Assembly: GCA_028370155.1 (NCBI GenBank)
Contig: CP116670.1
Span: 3,224,001-3,288,000 of the forward strand
Length of the DNA: 64,000 nucleotides
From: Arthrobacter sp. OVS8
GTDB lineage: Bacteria > Actinomycetota > Actinomycetes > Actinomycetales > Micrococcaceae
Direction: 5' to 3'
Numbering within the stretch: position 1 is the stretch's first letter; each line of letters starts with the position of its first letter. A program made the translations under genes and the position numbers. Positions 30,213 to 42,485 of this stretch are shown here, in pieces. The notes beneath the pieces were generated by a model. It was not told the origin of the DNA and did not search any database. It was given only the letters and a program-made list of their open reading frames with translations.

Positions 30213-30993
30213 ATGAACATGCGCACGGGGTTCACCGAAGGCGAGATCTGCTGGACGGACCTTCAGACCAGTGACGTTCCGGCGGCCAAGGCGTTTTATG
30301 CCGCGGTGTTCGGCTGGCGCTTCGAGGACCTGCCCACCCCGGACGGGCGCAGCTACGCGCAGGCATTCCTGGGCGAGGACCTGGTCAGCGTGATCGCGCC
30401 GCAGAACCCGCATCAGATGGCCGCCGCAGCGCCTCCGCAGTGGAACGTGTACTTCGCATCCCCGATGCCGGCGAGCTTGCCGCCGGCCTGGTCCACGCCG
30501 GCGGAACCCTCGAGTTTGGTCCGGAAGCGGTGGGCGGCACGGGCGTGATGGTCTTCTTCGCCCCGCCCGGAGGGGGAACCACCGGCGCCTGGCAGGCCGG
30601 AACCCATCTCGGTACCGCGCGCGGCGGGGAGCCCGGCGCCCTGACCTGGGCCGAGCTGCTGACGCCCGAGCCGCAGTCCGCCGTCGGATTCTTCCAGCAG
30701 CTGTTCGGGCACGACGTCACCGAATACCCGCAGGACGACGGCGGCAAGTACTCCACGCTGATGGTGAACGGCACCGAAGTGGCCGGGATTGCCGCGGTCC
30801 CGGCGGACGCCGAGGGCACTCTCAAGCCGGGATGGCAGGTGTACTTCGGGGTGTCCAGCGTCGCGGAGGTCGTCGCGGCGGCGGAGGCGGCGGCGGCACG
30901 GTCCTGATCGCACCCGACGAGGCCGACGAAGCCGGCACCATCGCCACCCTCGAGGATCCGCAGGGCGGCGTGTTCAGCGTGCTGGAGGTTTAA
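30213..30993 (+). CDS. VOC family protein with two glyoxalase-like domains
   Basis: About 260 residues made of two vicinal-oxygen-chelate domains. First: EICWTDLQTSDVPAAKAFYA to the end near residue 120; second: LTWAELLTPEPQSAVGFFQQ to GGVFSVLEV. Frame changes near 30470 and 30895, one missing base each. Such two-domain proteins are often called glyoxalase/bleomycin-resistance proteins, but the reaction of this one is not known. Converges on purM across a perfect hairpin. Confidence 0.85.
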
Positions 30994-30997
30994 ACAG

Positions 30998-31057
30998 ATC
31001 GAGTGCTCCACAACCGCCGTTTTGGAGGTTCTAAACGGCGGTTGTGGAGCACTCGAT
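30998..31057. repeat. Perfect 25-base hairpin between VOC and purM genes
   Basis: The arm starting ATCGAGTGCTCCACAACC is repeated exactly in reverse complement across a 10-base loop (30998-31022 with 31033-31057). It begins four bases after the VOC stop and ends five bases before the purM stop, so it should stop transcription from both sides. Third member of the long-hairpin group. Confidence 0.85.
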
Positions 31058-31062
31058 TGGGG

Positions 31063-32234
31063 TTAGGCGTAGGCGTTGACCAGCCGGACCGCGCCGCCGT
31101 CGACGCCCTTGGCGCCCTGTACGTAGTCCGGGCCGGTCTTGACCACGGAGTCCGAGTTTTCCTCGACGGTGCCCATGATCCAGGCCGGCAGCCCGCGCTC
31201 GTTGAGCCGGTTCACCGCGGCGTCGGCGGCTTCGGGGAGACGATCGCCACCATACCCACACCGAGGTTCAGCGTGCGCTCCAGGTCTGCCAGCGGGACGT
31301 TGCCCAGCTCGGCGACGAGCCGGAAGATGGCCGGGAGCTGCCAGGTGGCGCGGTCCACGGTGGCCAGCAGGCCCTGCGGCAGGACGCGGGCCAGGTTGGC
31401 GGCGAGCCCGCCGCCGGTCACGTGGCTGAAGCCGTGCACGGCCTGGCCGGCGGCGGAGCCGTTCACCGGGAAGGTGCGGGCCAGGTCCAGGCAATCGGCG
31501 GCGTAGACGCGGGTCGGTTCCAGAAGTTCCTCGCCCAGCGTGCGGCTGAACTCGGAGACGTGGCGGTCCAGGGCCCAGCCGGCGTGGTTGATGACTCGGC
31601 GGACCAGGGAGTAGCCGTTGGAGTGAAGCCCGGAGGAGGCCATGCCGATCACGACGTCGCCGGCGCGGACGCGGTCCGGGCCCAGGAGGTCGGCGGCTTC
31701 GACAACACCGGTGGCGGCACCGGCGACGTCGTACTCGTGCTCGCCCAGCAGTCCGGGGTGCTCGGCGGTTTCGCCGCCCACCAGGGCGGTGCCGGCAACG
31801 GAGCAGGCGGCCGCGATGCCGCGGACGATGTCCGCGATGCGCTCCGGGACAACCTTGCCGCAGGCGATGTAGTCGGTCATGTACAGCGGCTCGGCGCCCA
31901 CCACCACGATGTCATCGACCACCATGCCGACGAGGTCGAAGCCGATGGTGTCGTGGATGTCCATGGCCTGCGCGATGGCAACCTTGGTGCCGACGCCGTC
32001 GGTGGAGGTGGCCAGCAGCGGGCGCTTGTACGTGAGCAGCTTCGAGACGTCGTACAGGCCGGCGAAGCCGCCGACGCCGCCGATCACCGAGGAGTTGTGG
32101 GTCGCCTTGACGGCGTCCTTCATAAGTTCGACGGCGCGGTCGCCCGCTTCGACGTCGACGCCGGCGGAGGCGTAGGTGATGCCAACGGCGTTCTGGGCGG
32201 CGTTCATGTCAGCGGCCGGGGAGGCGGAGGTCAT
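31063..32234 (-). CDS. purM: Phosphoribosylformylglycinamidine cyclo-ligase
   Basis: AIR synthetase of purine synthesis: closes the imidazole ring of FGAM using ATP. Motifs: ITYASAGVDVEAGDRAVELM, LLATSTDGVGTK, VGGETAEHPG and SSGLHSNGYSLVRRV. One base is missing near 31245, after which the end reads LNERGLPAWIMGTVEENSDS to VRLVNAYA. About 390 residues restored. The start overlaps the purF stop by ATGA, so both are translated together. Confidence 0.93.
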
Positions 32235-33917
32235 ACGGGCTCTTTCTTGTCGGCTTTGGTGACGCGGTCGGCATCGGTGAGCAGGTCTTCGAATTCGGCG
32301 TCGGGGCCCGGATCGCAGCCGGTGGCGCCGGGCTTCTCTGCCGGGTCCTCATCCTCGGCGGTGCCGGGATCGACGTCGGCGGCCCCCAGCGGAGACGGCA
32401 GGGGCGGCGGTGCCGGCCGGGGCAGCGGTGCCGGCGGCGGGGAGCCCGCCCAGATCGGTCCGTTCGAGCAGGTTCTTGCCCAGCCTGTCGGGGGCCGGGA
32501 GCTCGATGGGGTACTTGCCTGTGAAGCAGGCGGTGCACAGGCGTTCGCGCGGCTGGCGGGTGGCTTCGATCATGCCGTCTTCGGAGATGTAGGCGAGCGA
32601 GTCGGCGCCGATGGCCTGGGTGATCTCGTCGATGGTGGCGCCGTTGGCGATCAGTTCCGCGCGGGAGGCGAAGTCGATTCCATAGAAGCAGGGCCACTTG
32701 ACCGGCGGGGAGGAGATCTTGATGTGGACGCTTGCGGCGCCGGCCTCGCGGAGCATCCGCACGATGGCGCGCTGGGTGTTGCCGCGGACGATCGAGTCGT
32801 CCACCACTACTACACGCTTGCCGCGGATCACTGATTCCAGAGCGTTGAGCTTGAGCCGGATGCCGAGCTGGCGCAGGGTCTGCGAGGGCTGGATGAACGT
32901 GCGACCCACATAGGAGTTCTTGACGAAGCCGTGCGCGAAGGGGATACCGGATTCCTCGGCGTAGCCCACGGCGGCAGGGGTGCCTGATTCCGGCACCGGG
33001 ATGACGATGTCCGCTTCCTGGGTGTTCTCCCGGGCCAGCTGGCGGCCCATTTCCACGCGGGACTCGTACACGGAACGGCCCGCGATGGCGGCGTCCGGGC
33101 GGGCGAGGTAAACGTATTCGAAAACGCAGCCGGCCGGCGTCGCCTCGGCGAAGCGCTGCGAGCGGACACCGTCCTCGTCGATCGCGATGAACTCGCCGGG
33201 CTCGATTTCGCGGATGAAGCTGGCGCCGACGGTGGCGAGGGCGGACTGTTCAGAGGCCACTACCCAGCCGCGTTCCAGCCGGCCGAGGCAGAGCGGACGG
33301 ATGCCGTAGGTGTCCCGGGCCGCGTAAAGGGTGCCCTCATCCATAAAGACGAAGCAGAAGCCGCCCTTGATCTTGGGCAGCAGTTCCATGGCGGTCTCTT
33401 CGAGGGACTTGCCCTCTTCGCCCTCCAGCAGGGCGGTGACGAGGGCGGTGTCCGAGGTGTTGCCCTGTTTCATTTCGCCGCTGAGCTGGCCGCCGTTGCG
33501 GTCCTCAATCATGGTCTTGAGCTCGGCGGTGTTGGTCAGGTTGCCGTTGTGCGCCAGGGCCACGGTGCCGGTCGCGGTCGCGCCCAGGGTGGGCTGCGCG
33601 TTGGCCCAGTGGCTCGCGCCGGTGGTGGAGTAACGGCAGTGGCCGACGGCCAGGTGCCCGGTCAGGGTGTTGAGCGTGGTCTCGTCGAAGACCTGGGACA
33701 CGAGTCCCATGTCCTTGTAGACGTTGATCCGGTTGCCGTCGCTGGTGGCTATACCAGCGGACTCCTGACCGCGGTGCTGCAGTGCATACAGCCCGTAATA
33801 GGTGAGTTTTGCAACCTCTTCGCCGGGAGCCCAGACCCCAAAGACGCCACATGCGTCCTGAGGGCCTTTTTCGCCAGGGAGAAGGTCATGAGAAAGTTTT
33901 CCATCGCCGCGTGCCAC
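32231..33917 (-). CDS. purF: Amidophosphoribosyltransferase
   Basis: First committed enzyme of purine synthesis. After a short propeptide the catalytic cysteine starts CGVFGVWAPGEEVAKLTYYG; the PRPP site is VVVVDDSIVRGNTQRA. Cysteines in AGCVFEY, KWPCFYG and LCTACFTG match the 4Fe-4S ligands of the Bacillus-type enzyme. GTG at 33917 is the start. After the conserved end near 32450 lies an Ala/Asp/Glu-rich tail; the frame shifts there by two (two lost bases or one extra, 32370-32440) before ending DADRVTKADKKEPV. The tail length is therefore uncertain. Confidence 0.92.
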
Positions 33918-33994
33918 TGGTTGATTATCTCACGTTGTGCGCTAGGACTTTCCCGGCGGCCGGTTTATGACCTGCAGCGTTTGACCGGTAGCAC

Positions 33995-34339
33995 TCAGGC
34001 CCCCGGCTGGTCCCCGGTGTCGGGAACGGAATCCGGGACGGATTCGACGACGGCGCGCTTGGCCCGGCGGACGCTCAGCCGGTCCAGGATGAGCGCAACG
34101 GTGCCACCCAAAATGACACCTCCGGCGCCGCACATGATCATAAAGAAGCCGAAGACGGCGCTGGCATCGTAGCTTTCGTCGCCCGGGAGGCCGTAGGCGA
34201 GGAAGGCTGCCACGCCGAAGCCCACGAGCCCTCCCAGGACCAGGAACGGCACGTACTTCGGCGCGCGGCGCACGGTGATTTCGCGCCGTTCGGGGACGTG
34301 CTGCTCGCCTGGGGTGCCGGGGTTTTCGGGGGTAGACAT
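33995..34339 (-). CDS. Small two-helix membrane protein next to purF
   Basis: 114 residues, intact. Two helices (FLVLGGLVGFGVAAFLAYGL and GFFMIMCGAGGVILGGTVAL) and charged ends. Unrecognised; the N-terminus STPENPGTPGEQHVPERR is disordered. It lies 77 bases upstream of purF in the same direction and may share its transcript. Confidence 0.7.
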   Translation of the reverse strand: MSTPENPGTPGEQHVPERREITVRRAPKYVPFLVLGGLVGFGVAAFLAYGLPGDESYDASAVFGFFMIMCGAGGVILGGTVALILDRLSVRRAKRAVVESVPDSVPDTGDQPGA

Positions 34340-34435
34340 GCCGTTAAGCCTACTGCCACCGGAACCATTGCCTCGGCCCCGGACGGGGAGCACACTTAGG
34401 GATGGGGAGGGCAAGGAACAGCAAGGGGGAGCGCC

Positions 34436-35284
34436 ATGTCAGCCTCAGCGGAGCAGATCAGGGACCAGCAGCGCAGCACCTGGGACGAGTTCTCCGCAGG
34501 CTGGCGCAAATGGGACGCCGAAGTGCTGGGCTGGCACGCACCCTTCGGCGACGCCGTCATCCAGGAGGCAAGGCTCCGCCCGGACTCGGCGGTACTCGAC
34601 GTCGCGGCCGGAACCGGCGAACCCGGCCTGAGCGCCGCCGCCCTCGTTTCCCGCGGAAGTGTCGCCCTGCTGGACATCTCCGAGGGGATGCTGCGGGTGG
34701 CCTCCGAGAAGGCCGCGGCCCGCGGTCTCGCCAACGTGGAGACCGCCGTCGGCGACGCCGCCGCCCTCCCGTTCGACGACGCATCCTTCGACGCCGTCCT
34801 CTGCCGCTTCGGCCTGATGTTCTTCCCCAGGATGTCCCCCGCCGTGAGAGAAATGGTGCGCGTGGCCAAACCGGGCGCCCGGATCAGCGCCGCCGTCTGG
34901 GGCCGGGCCGCTGAAAACCCGTGGGCCAGCCTGGTCCTCGGCACGATCGCCCGCCATACCGAACTGCCGGTGCCGCCGGCGGGCACGCCCGGGCTTTTCC
35001 GTTGCGCGGCGCAGGGGTTCATGACCCGGATGTTCAGGGACGCCGGGCTGGTGGACGTCAGCGAGCGGAAGGTCAGCACGGACCTGGTCCAGGAGTCACC
35101 GGAGCTCTACTGGGAGTTCATGACCGACATAGCGACCACAGTGGCGGTGGGCCTGGCGCGGGCGGACCGGGAATCCCGGGAACTGATCCGCTCCGACGTC
35201 TTCCGGCTGCTGGGCCGCTACGAGCACGACGGCGCCCTCCGCCTCCGTTCCACGGCCACCATTGTGGCGGGGACCCGGCCATAG
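34436..35284 (+). CDS. SAM-dependent methyltransferase, class I
   Basis: 282 residues, intact. Motif I VLDVAAGTGEPGLSAAALV, the acidic residue after strand 2 (VALLDIS), motif AVGDAAALPFDDASFDAVLC and VRVAKPGARISAAVWGRAAE are UbiE-like. The acceptor is unknown. Single gene, divergent from the purF-side membrane protein. Confidence 0.87.
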   Translation: MSASAEQIRDQQRSTWDEFSAGWRKWDAEVLGWHAPFGDAVIQEARLRPDSAVLDVAAGTGEPGLSAAALVSRGSVALLDISEGMLRVASEKAAARGLANVETAVGDAAALPFDDASFDAVLCRFGLMFFPRMSPAVREMVRVAKPGARISAAVWGRAAENPWASLVLGTIARHTELPVPPAGTPGLFRCAAQGFMTRMFRDAGLVDVSERKVSTDLVQESPELYWEFMTDIATTVAVGLARADRESRELIRSDVFRLLGRYEHDGALRLRSTATIVAGTRP

Positions 35285-35330
35285 GTCGCCGCACCGTTTT
35301 CCGCGCCGTTTTCCGGCTCGCGCTGCGATT

Positions 35331-35361
35331 TCGGACCGGCGCGGCGCGGATCCGGGGAGCC
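35331..35361 (+). repeat. TCGGACCG repeat, degenerate copy
   Basis: TCGGACCGGCGCGGCGCGGA onward resembles the copies at 36469-36499 and 59357-59387. It lies just after the methyltransferase gene, before a converging gene. Confidence 0.5.
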
Positions 35362-35402
35362 TGTGTCTGATTCAGCAGCAATTTTCCGGAAGCGCGTCCG
35401 GA

Positions 35403-36353
35403 TCAGCGATGGTAGGACGGGAGTGTCGCCCGCGGAACGCCTGCCTCCGCCAGGAATGCGCCAAATCGTGCGGGACTGGACAGCTCAGACCACGTCCAGC
35501 GGACCACCCGCCGGCCCGTGGCACGGATCCGGTCCTCCCGGGGTTTCTCGTCGGTGAGAGCCTGCGCCGGCGTCCGGCCCCGAAGATACTCCGGATTCCG
35601 GTACTTCACGAGGCCGTCGAATTCTCCGCACAGCCGCTCCTCGGGCCAGTCAAAGTCTGTGAGGGCCACCAGCCCGCGCCCGTCCCGGATTTCGACCTGA
35701 AGGAGGGGAACCCGGAAGCCAAGCCGGTGCATCATGGCACGGCTGACGGATTCACCCGGGGAACCGGACGCGGGATCGGCAAACCTCAGGGCGGTCTGGA
35801 TTCGCCGGGCGGCGGCCGCCGTGTAATTACCGTCGACGCCGGCGTCGAGTTCCGCTTTGCTGAGCGGCGCAAGGGTGCCGGGCTGCGGCCGGAGGACGTG
35901 GTCGAATACCGCGACGCCCTGCTCAAATGATTCGAAGGCTGCCAGGTCCAAGGCTGTACGCGCGCGATCCATGACCAGCAGGCCGTGGCGCGCCTCGACC
36001 CGGGCCGAGCTCAAATCGACGAAATGCCGACGGACCCCGGCACGCGAGCGTCCGCCGCCGGCGTCCGAGGTGCATGCGTGCACTGGGTGTTGAAGGCCCG
36101 GCACCGGCAGGTCCCAGAGCACGCCGGAGGACTGGCGGCAGAAGACCGTGCGGCTCTGCAAAGTGGCGGCCGCCGCCCTGATGAGGAGCGGATACCGGTC
36201 CCACGGCGTCAGCGCCTCCCAGTCCTGCGGCCGGACGTAGACGCCCTGCCGGATGCGGCGGAGCTGCCCGGACTTCGCCTTCCGGGCCAGATCTCGGGTG
36301 TCCTGGCCAAGCCGTGCGAGGTCGCTGCTGAGAATCAGTTCTGGTGCGTCCAT
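35403..36353 (-). CDS. AbiEi-antitoxin-like/DUF559-like protein
   Basis: 316 residues, intact. The N-terminus has a winged-helix segment (DLARKAKSGQLRRIRQGVYV) like that of type IV AbiEi antitoxins; the C-terminus (residues 215-310) looks like a restriction-endonuclease-like fold (VALTDFDWPEERLCGEFDGL, YLRGRTPAQALTDEKPRED), as in DUF559 proteins. No AbiEii-like toxin gene is adjacent. Such single proteins are common in Arthrobacter; function unknown, defence is only a guess. Confidence 0.75.
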   Translation of the reverse strand: MDAPELILSSDLARLGQDTRDLARKAKSGQLRRIRQGVYVRPQDWEALTPWDRYPLLIRAAAATLQSRTVFCRQSSGVLWDLPVPGLQHPVHACTSDAGGGRSRAGVRRHFVDLSSARVEARHGLLVMDRARTALDLAAFESFEQGVAVFDHVLRPQPGTLAPLSKAELDAGVDGNYTAAAARRIQTALRFADPASGSPGESVSRAMMHRLGFRVPLLQVEIRDGRGLVALTDFDWPEERLCGEFDGLVKYRNPEYLRGRTPAQALTDEKPREDRIRATGRRVVRWTWSELSSPARFGAFLAEAGVPRATLPSYHR

Positions 36354-36468
36354 GCCACAGATGCTGGTCCGCGAAGACCGGCCGGGCAACGTCAGGCACA
36401 GCGGATGTGGAGAACTTTTCCCGCGGCGACTTCGGCCCGGGGCGGCGCTCAGGACAAGCGCGGCGGAA

Positions 36469-36499
36469 TCGGACCGCCGCGCCCTGGATCCCCGGTGCG
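36469..36499 (+). repeat. TCGGACCGCCGC repeat, second copy
   Basis: This 31-base segment matches 59357-59387 at all but about four positions. It is followed by tandem-like CGGTGCGCC(C/T)GTCCGAAACCG units at about 36493 and 36552. The whole 36354-36607 gap seems made of such repeats and holds no gene. Confidence 0.6.
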
Positions 36500-36607
36500 C
36501 CCGTCCGAAACCGGGGCGGCTGTCCGAAAACGGTGCGGGAAGCGGAAACCGGTGCGCCTGTCCGAAACCGGGCGGGACAGCGGGGACCGGAAGCGGAAAC
36601 CGTGGCG

Positions 36608-37082
36608 TCAGATGCCGAGGGCATCCTTCAGCGCGGCGACGTGGCCCTGCGCCTTGACCCGGTACTGCGCCAGCTTGACGTTGCCCTCGGGATCCAGGAC
36701 CACTGTGGAGCGGACGATGCCTTCGGTGACTTCGCCGTTGACCAGCTTTTCGCCCCAGGCGCCGTAGGCCAGCGCCACGGCGTGGTCCTCGTCGGCGAGC
36801 AGCGGGAACGTCAGCGCGAAGTCGCCCGTGAACTCGGCCAGGGCCTCCGGGCCGTCGGGGAGACGCCCAGCACCTCGTAACCGGAGCCCTGCAGGGAGGA
36901 CAGGCTGTCACGGAAGTCGCAGGCCTCGGTGGTGCAGCCCGGGGTGGCGGCCTGCGGGTAGAAATACACGATGACGTTCTTGCCGCGGTAATCGGCCAGG
37001 GACACCTTCTGACCCGCGGCGTCAGGGAGCGTGAACTCCGGGGCGGGGTTCCGGGCTGGAGCTTGGTCAGGTTGGGGCTCAT
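36608..37082 (-). CDS. bcp: Thioredoxin-dependent peroxiredoxin (BCP/PrxQ type)
   Basis: Reduces peroxides with thioredoxin. Peroxidatic and resolving cysteines stand five residues apart in ATPGCTTEACDFRDSLSSLQ; earlier PAPEFTLPDAAGQKVSLADY and VIVYFYP. Frame changes near 37045 and 36855, one lost base each; the end reads VRSTVVLDPEGNVKLAQYRV to ALGI. About 158 residues, normal. Confidence 0.9.
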
Positions 37083-37102
37083 TGGGATCCTTCGGGGTCT
37101 GG

Positions 37103-37130
37103 TGTGGTCTGTCGACTGTGGTCTGTCGAC
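37103..37130. repeat. 14-base tandem duplication
   Basis: TGTGGTCTGTCGAC occurs twice in direct succession between the peroxiredoxin and winged-helix genes. No function is apparent. Confidence 0.7.
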
Positions 37131-37166
37131 TGGGAACAGGCGGTTTGCTGATGCACAACCACGGGT

Positions 37167-37958
37167 TCAGATGCTGTATTCCGCCGGGCCGCGCACCTTG
37201 GTCCGGGATCCGGGCACAAACTGGTAGCCGCCGCCGCGGACCGTCGCGATCGCGTGCCGCCCGCGCCGCAGTTTGCGCCGCACCCGCCCCACATACACAT
37301 CGATGGATCGCGAGGCCGCCGCGGAGGAATCGAACGATTCGAGGAACAGCCGCAGTTCCTCCCGGCTGACGGTGCGGGAGCAGTTCTCCACGAGGTGGCG
37401 CAGCAGCCTGAATTCGACGCCGGTCAGTGCCACTGGCCGGCCGTCCAGCTGCACCTCGCCGGCGGCAAGGTCCACGCACACCAGGGTGTCAGGACCTGCC
37501 GACGGTGGGAGCCGGGTTGCGCCGCTATCTCCCGGGGAGTCTTCCGGGGAACCCTCCGGATCGGACGACGACGGCACCCGGGTTCCGCTGCCGGGTGTTC
37601 CTGCCGGTTCTCCCTGCGGGAGGGGCAGGGCAGCGGAGGTTGCAGCCCCGGCGGCGGGCCGAATGTGGACTTCCGCCTCCGGGGCAATCTTCAGGGCGCG
37701 TGCCAGAAGCAGTTCCGCGGCGCGGGCCATCACAGCAGCATCAATGTCCCGCCCGGGACCTGGCGCAATCCAGACCGACAGGCCGTGGGCCTTGAGGGCC
37801 GGTCCCGCCTGAACTTGGCCCGCCTGAGCCGGGCTCGCCTGAACCCGCCCCGCCTGGGCGCGCTCAGACAGGGCAGGCACCGGGGTGACGGGCATCGGCT
37901 TCGCCGGCGCCGCTGCGCATATGCCGCGCGGGGCATGTACCTGGACTGCCACGGTCAT
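37167..37958 (-). CDS. Winged-helix (OmpR/PhoB-type) regulator without receiver domain
   Basis: 263 residues, intact. The C-terminal 95 residues are an OmpR-type DNA-binding domain (LTGVEFRLLRHLVENCSRTV, SRSIDVYVGRVRRKLRR, IATVRGGGYQFVPGS). The N-terminal 165 residues are Ala/Pro-rich with a short conserved stretch (GLSVWIAPGPGRDIDAAVMA) and no phosphorylation site. It starts five bases after the allantoinase stop, so it is probably co-transcribed with the glyoxylate-allantoin operon. Confidence 0.85.
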   Translation of the reverse strand: MTVAVQVHAPRGICAAAPAKPMPVTPVPALSERAQAGRVQASPAQAGQVQAGPALKAHGLSVWIAPGPGRDIDAAVMARAAELLLARALKIAPEAEVHIRPAAGAATSAALPLPQGEPAGTPGSGTRVPSSSDPEGSPEDSPGDSGATRLPPSAGPDTLVCVDLAAGEVQLDGRPVALTGVEFRLLRHLVENCSRTVSREELRLFLESFDSSAAASRSIDVYVGRVRRKLRRGRHAIATVRGGGYQFVPGSRTKVRGPAEYSI

Positions 37959-37963
37959 CCGCC

Positions 37964-39306
37964 TCAGACGCCGCCGCGGCGGATGAGCTTTCCGCCGGGG
38001 GTCTGGCCGTCGATTTCGTGCCCGCGCAGGAATGTCCTCCGGACCACCCCGGAGAGAGCCTTGCCGTCGTAGGGCGTGATGGGGTTCTTGTGCTTGAGCT
38101 TGGACACGTCCACCACGAAGGCCTCGTCGGGCGCGAAGACCGAGAAGTCCGCGTCGAACCCGAGGGCCAACTGGCCCTTGGTGGAGAGCCGGGCCAGGGC
38201 GGCGGGCTTCTCAGCCATCCAGGACACCACCTGCTCCAGGGGGATGCCGCGGTGCCGGGCCTCCGTCCAGATCAGGGACAGGCCCAGCTGCAGCGAGGAG
38301 ACCCCACCCCAGGCCACGGCAAAGTCGCCGTTTTCCAGGTCCTTGAGGTCCAGGGTGCTGGGCGAGTGGTCGGAGACGATGCAGTCGATGGTCCCGTCCT
38401 CCAGGCCCTTCCACAGCAGCTCGCGGTTGGCGGCCTCGCGGATGGGCGGGCAGCACTTGTAGGCGGTGGCGCCGTTGGGGATTTCCTCGGCCATGAGGGT
38501 GAGGTAGTGCGGGCAGGTCTCCACGGTGAGGTGGACGCCGTCGCGCTTGGCCGTGGCGATCATCGGCAGGGCGTCGGAGGACGAGAGGTGCAGGATGTGG
38601 GCGCGGGCGCCGGTCCAGCGGGCACGCTCGATCACTTCCGCGATGGCCTTGTTCTCGGCGCCGCGCGGGCGGAGGCAAGGAACGTCGCGTACTGGTCGCC
38701 GCCCGGGTGGGGCGCGTGGTCGATCGCGTGGGAATCCTCGGCGTGGACGATCATGAGCGAGTCAAAGGACTTGAGCTCGGCCATGTCCTCTTCCATCTCG
38801 TCCGCTTCCAGGTGCGGGAACTCGTCCACGCCGGAGTGCAGGAGGAAGCACTTGAAGCCGAACACACCCTCGTCGTGGAGTCCGCGCAGTTCCGCCTTGT
38901 TGCCCGGCACGGCGCCGCCCCAGAACCCGACGTCGACGAACGCCTGGTCCTCGGCCACTTCGCGCTTGAGCTTGAGCCCTTCCACGGTGGTGGTGGGCGG
39001 GATGGAATTCAGCGGCATGTCGATGATGGTGGTGACGCCCCCGGCTGCCGCGGCGCGGGTGGCGGACGCAAAGCCCTCCCACTCGGTGCGGCCGGGCTCG
39101 TTGACGTGCACGTGCGTGTCCACCAGGCCCGGGATGAGGGTTTCGTCGTCGGCGAGTTCAATGATTTCCTCGCCGGAGAGCCCGTTGCCTAGCGGCACGA
39201 TCGCGGCGATCCTGCCGCCGCGCACACCCACCTCACGGGCCGCGATGCCGGCCGTGGTGAGGATGCGCCGGCCACGGATGACAAGGTCAAAGTTTTCTTC
39301 AGACAT
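37964..39306 (-). CDS. allB: Allantoinase
   Basis: Hydrolyses allantoin to allantoate. Cyclic amidohydrolase with metal histidines in [19 protein letters not shown], bridging lysine in [10 protein letters not shown], histidine in [14 protein letters not shown] and the Asp of VSDHSPS. One base is missing near 38668. About 448 residues restored. ATG at 39306 overlaps the end of the glycerate kinase gene by eight bases. Confidence 0.93.
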
Positions 39307-40545
39307 TAAGTGGCTCCTTTGTGCGGGCGCTTTTCGCCGGTGCGGTGGCGGCCCGGGTCAGGTCCGCCAGTTCCGCGCCGATCTGCTTGCCCACTTGTTC
39401 CAGCAGGGGTCCTGCTTCGGCTATACACAGTTCTACCTTGGCCTCCAGCGCGGTCAGGGGTAGACCTGCCGGAATCCGGAATCCTTCTGCTGCTCCGGCG
39501 TCAGCGTGGTGCGGCCGCAGACGGCCACCACCGGCACGCCGGCCCGCGCGGCCGCCCGCGCAACGCCCATGGGTGTTTTGCCGAGCAGGCTCTGTTCGTC
39601 CAGGCTGCCTTCGCCGGTGATCACCAGGTCCGCGCCGGCCAGCCGGTCGGCAAGCCCGGTGAACTCCAGTACGACGTCGATGCCCGGCCGGCGGGTCGCG
39701 GCCAGTACCGCGATCGCCGCGTAGCCCACCCCGCCCGCCGCACCGGCGCCCGGAGCGGCCGCGGCCTTCAGCGCGCGGGGTCCGATCTCGGCTGCGAGGA
39801 CGTCCACAAAGCGGGCCAGGGCGGCGTCGAGGACTGCGACGTCCTCCGCCGTGGCGCCCTTCTGCGGTCCGAAGACCGCCGGGGCGCCTTCCGCGCCGAG
39901 GAGCAGGTTGTCCACGTCGCTGGCCAGGATGAAGCGGGCGCCGTCCAGCCGGGAATCGAAGCCGGAGAAATCGATCCGGTCCAGCCGGGCGAGGGCCGCG
40001 CCGCCGGGCGGGAGGTCCGCGCCGTCGGTGTCGAGGAGCCTGGCGCCGAGTCCCTGCAGGACGCCGGCGCCGCCGTCGGTGTTGGCACTGCCGCCGACGC
40101 CCAGGATGATCTGCCGGCACCCGGCGTCGAGCGCCGCCCGGATCAGTTCCCCGGTGCCGAGGCTGGTGGCGGACCTGGCGCTGGCGGAATCCGGCCGGCC
40201 GCCCGTGTCCCCTTTGCCGGAGTCCCCCTCGCCGGTCCCGGCAGGGCCGCCGGGCAGGACGGCAAGTCCGGACGCGGCGGCCATTTCGATGACGGCCTCC
40301 CGGCCGCGGACCGCGAACTCCGCCTGGATCCGCTGCCCGGTGGGGCCGCTGACCATGGCGCTGCGCCGGGCGAAACCGGAGCCGACGGCGGCGTCGAGAG
40401 TCCCCTCGCCGCCGTCGGCCACCGGAATCCGGAGGGCGTCAAGGTTGGAGCCCGTCGCCGCCTGCAGCCCGGCCTCGACGTGCCGGGCGACGTCCGGGGC
40501 GGACAGCGACCCCTTGAACTTGTCCGGAGCTATGACTACGCGCAT
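39299..40545 (-). CDS. Glycerate kinase of the glyoxylate pathway
   Basis: GK-I family kinase for D-glycerate made by tartronate semialdehyde reductase. Start MRVVIAPDKFKGSLSAPDVA, RIPVADGGEGTLDAAV, LGVGGSANTDGGAGVLQGLG, VFGPQKGA and ITGEGSLDEQSLLGKTPMGV. A Gly/Asp/Ser-rich insert (about residues 100-120) is unusual. One base is missing near 39465; the end reads LTALEAKVELCIAEAG to KEPLNV. Between gcl and allB with almost no gap. Confidence 0.9.
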
Positions 40546-40548
40546 GTC

Positions 40549-42337
<1,789 letters not shown>

Positions 42338-42485
42338 GGGGTGCTCCTTGAAAGTCTGATTTTGGGTGTGCTGAAGGGAGGCCCGGCGAGCGGTCGCGGG
42401 GCACTTTGGGGAGTCGGCGTCGTAATCCACGACGGCGGCCGGCGTGTCCGTGTCGAAGTGCCCCCGGACGGCGGCGGCGCCTGCG

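Noticed and set aside
35403..36353. Type IV toxin-antitoxin pair
   Set aside because: Only an AbiEi-like protein is present; neighbours are a methyltransferase and a peroxiredoxin, with no AbiEii nucleotidyltransferase.
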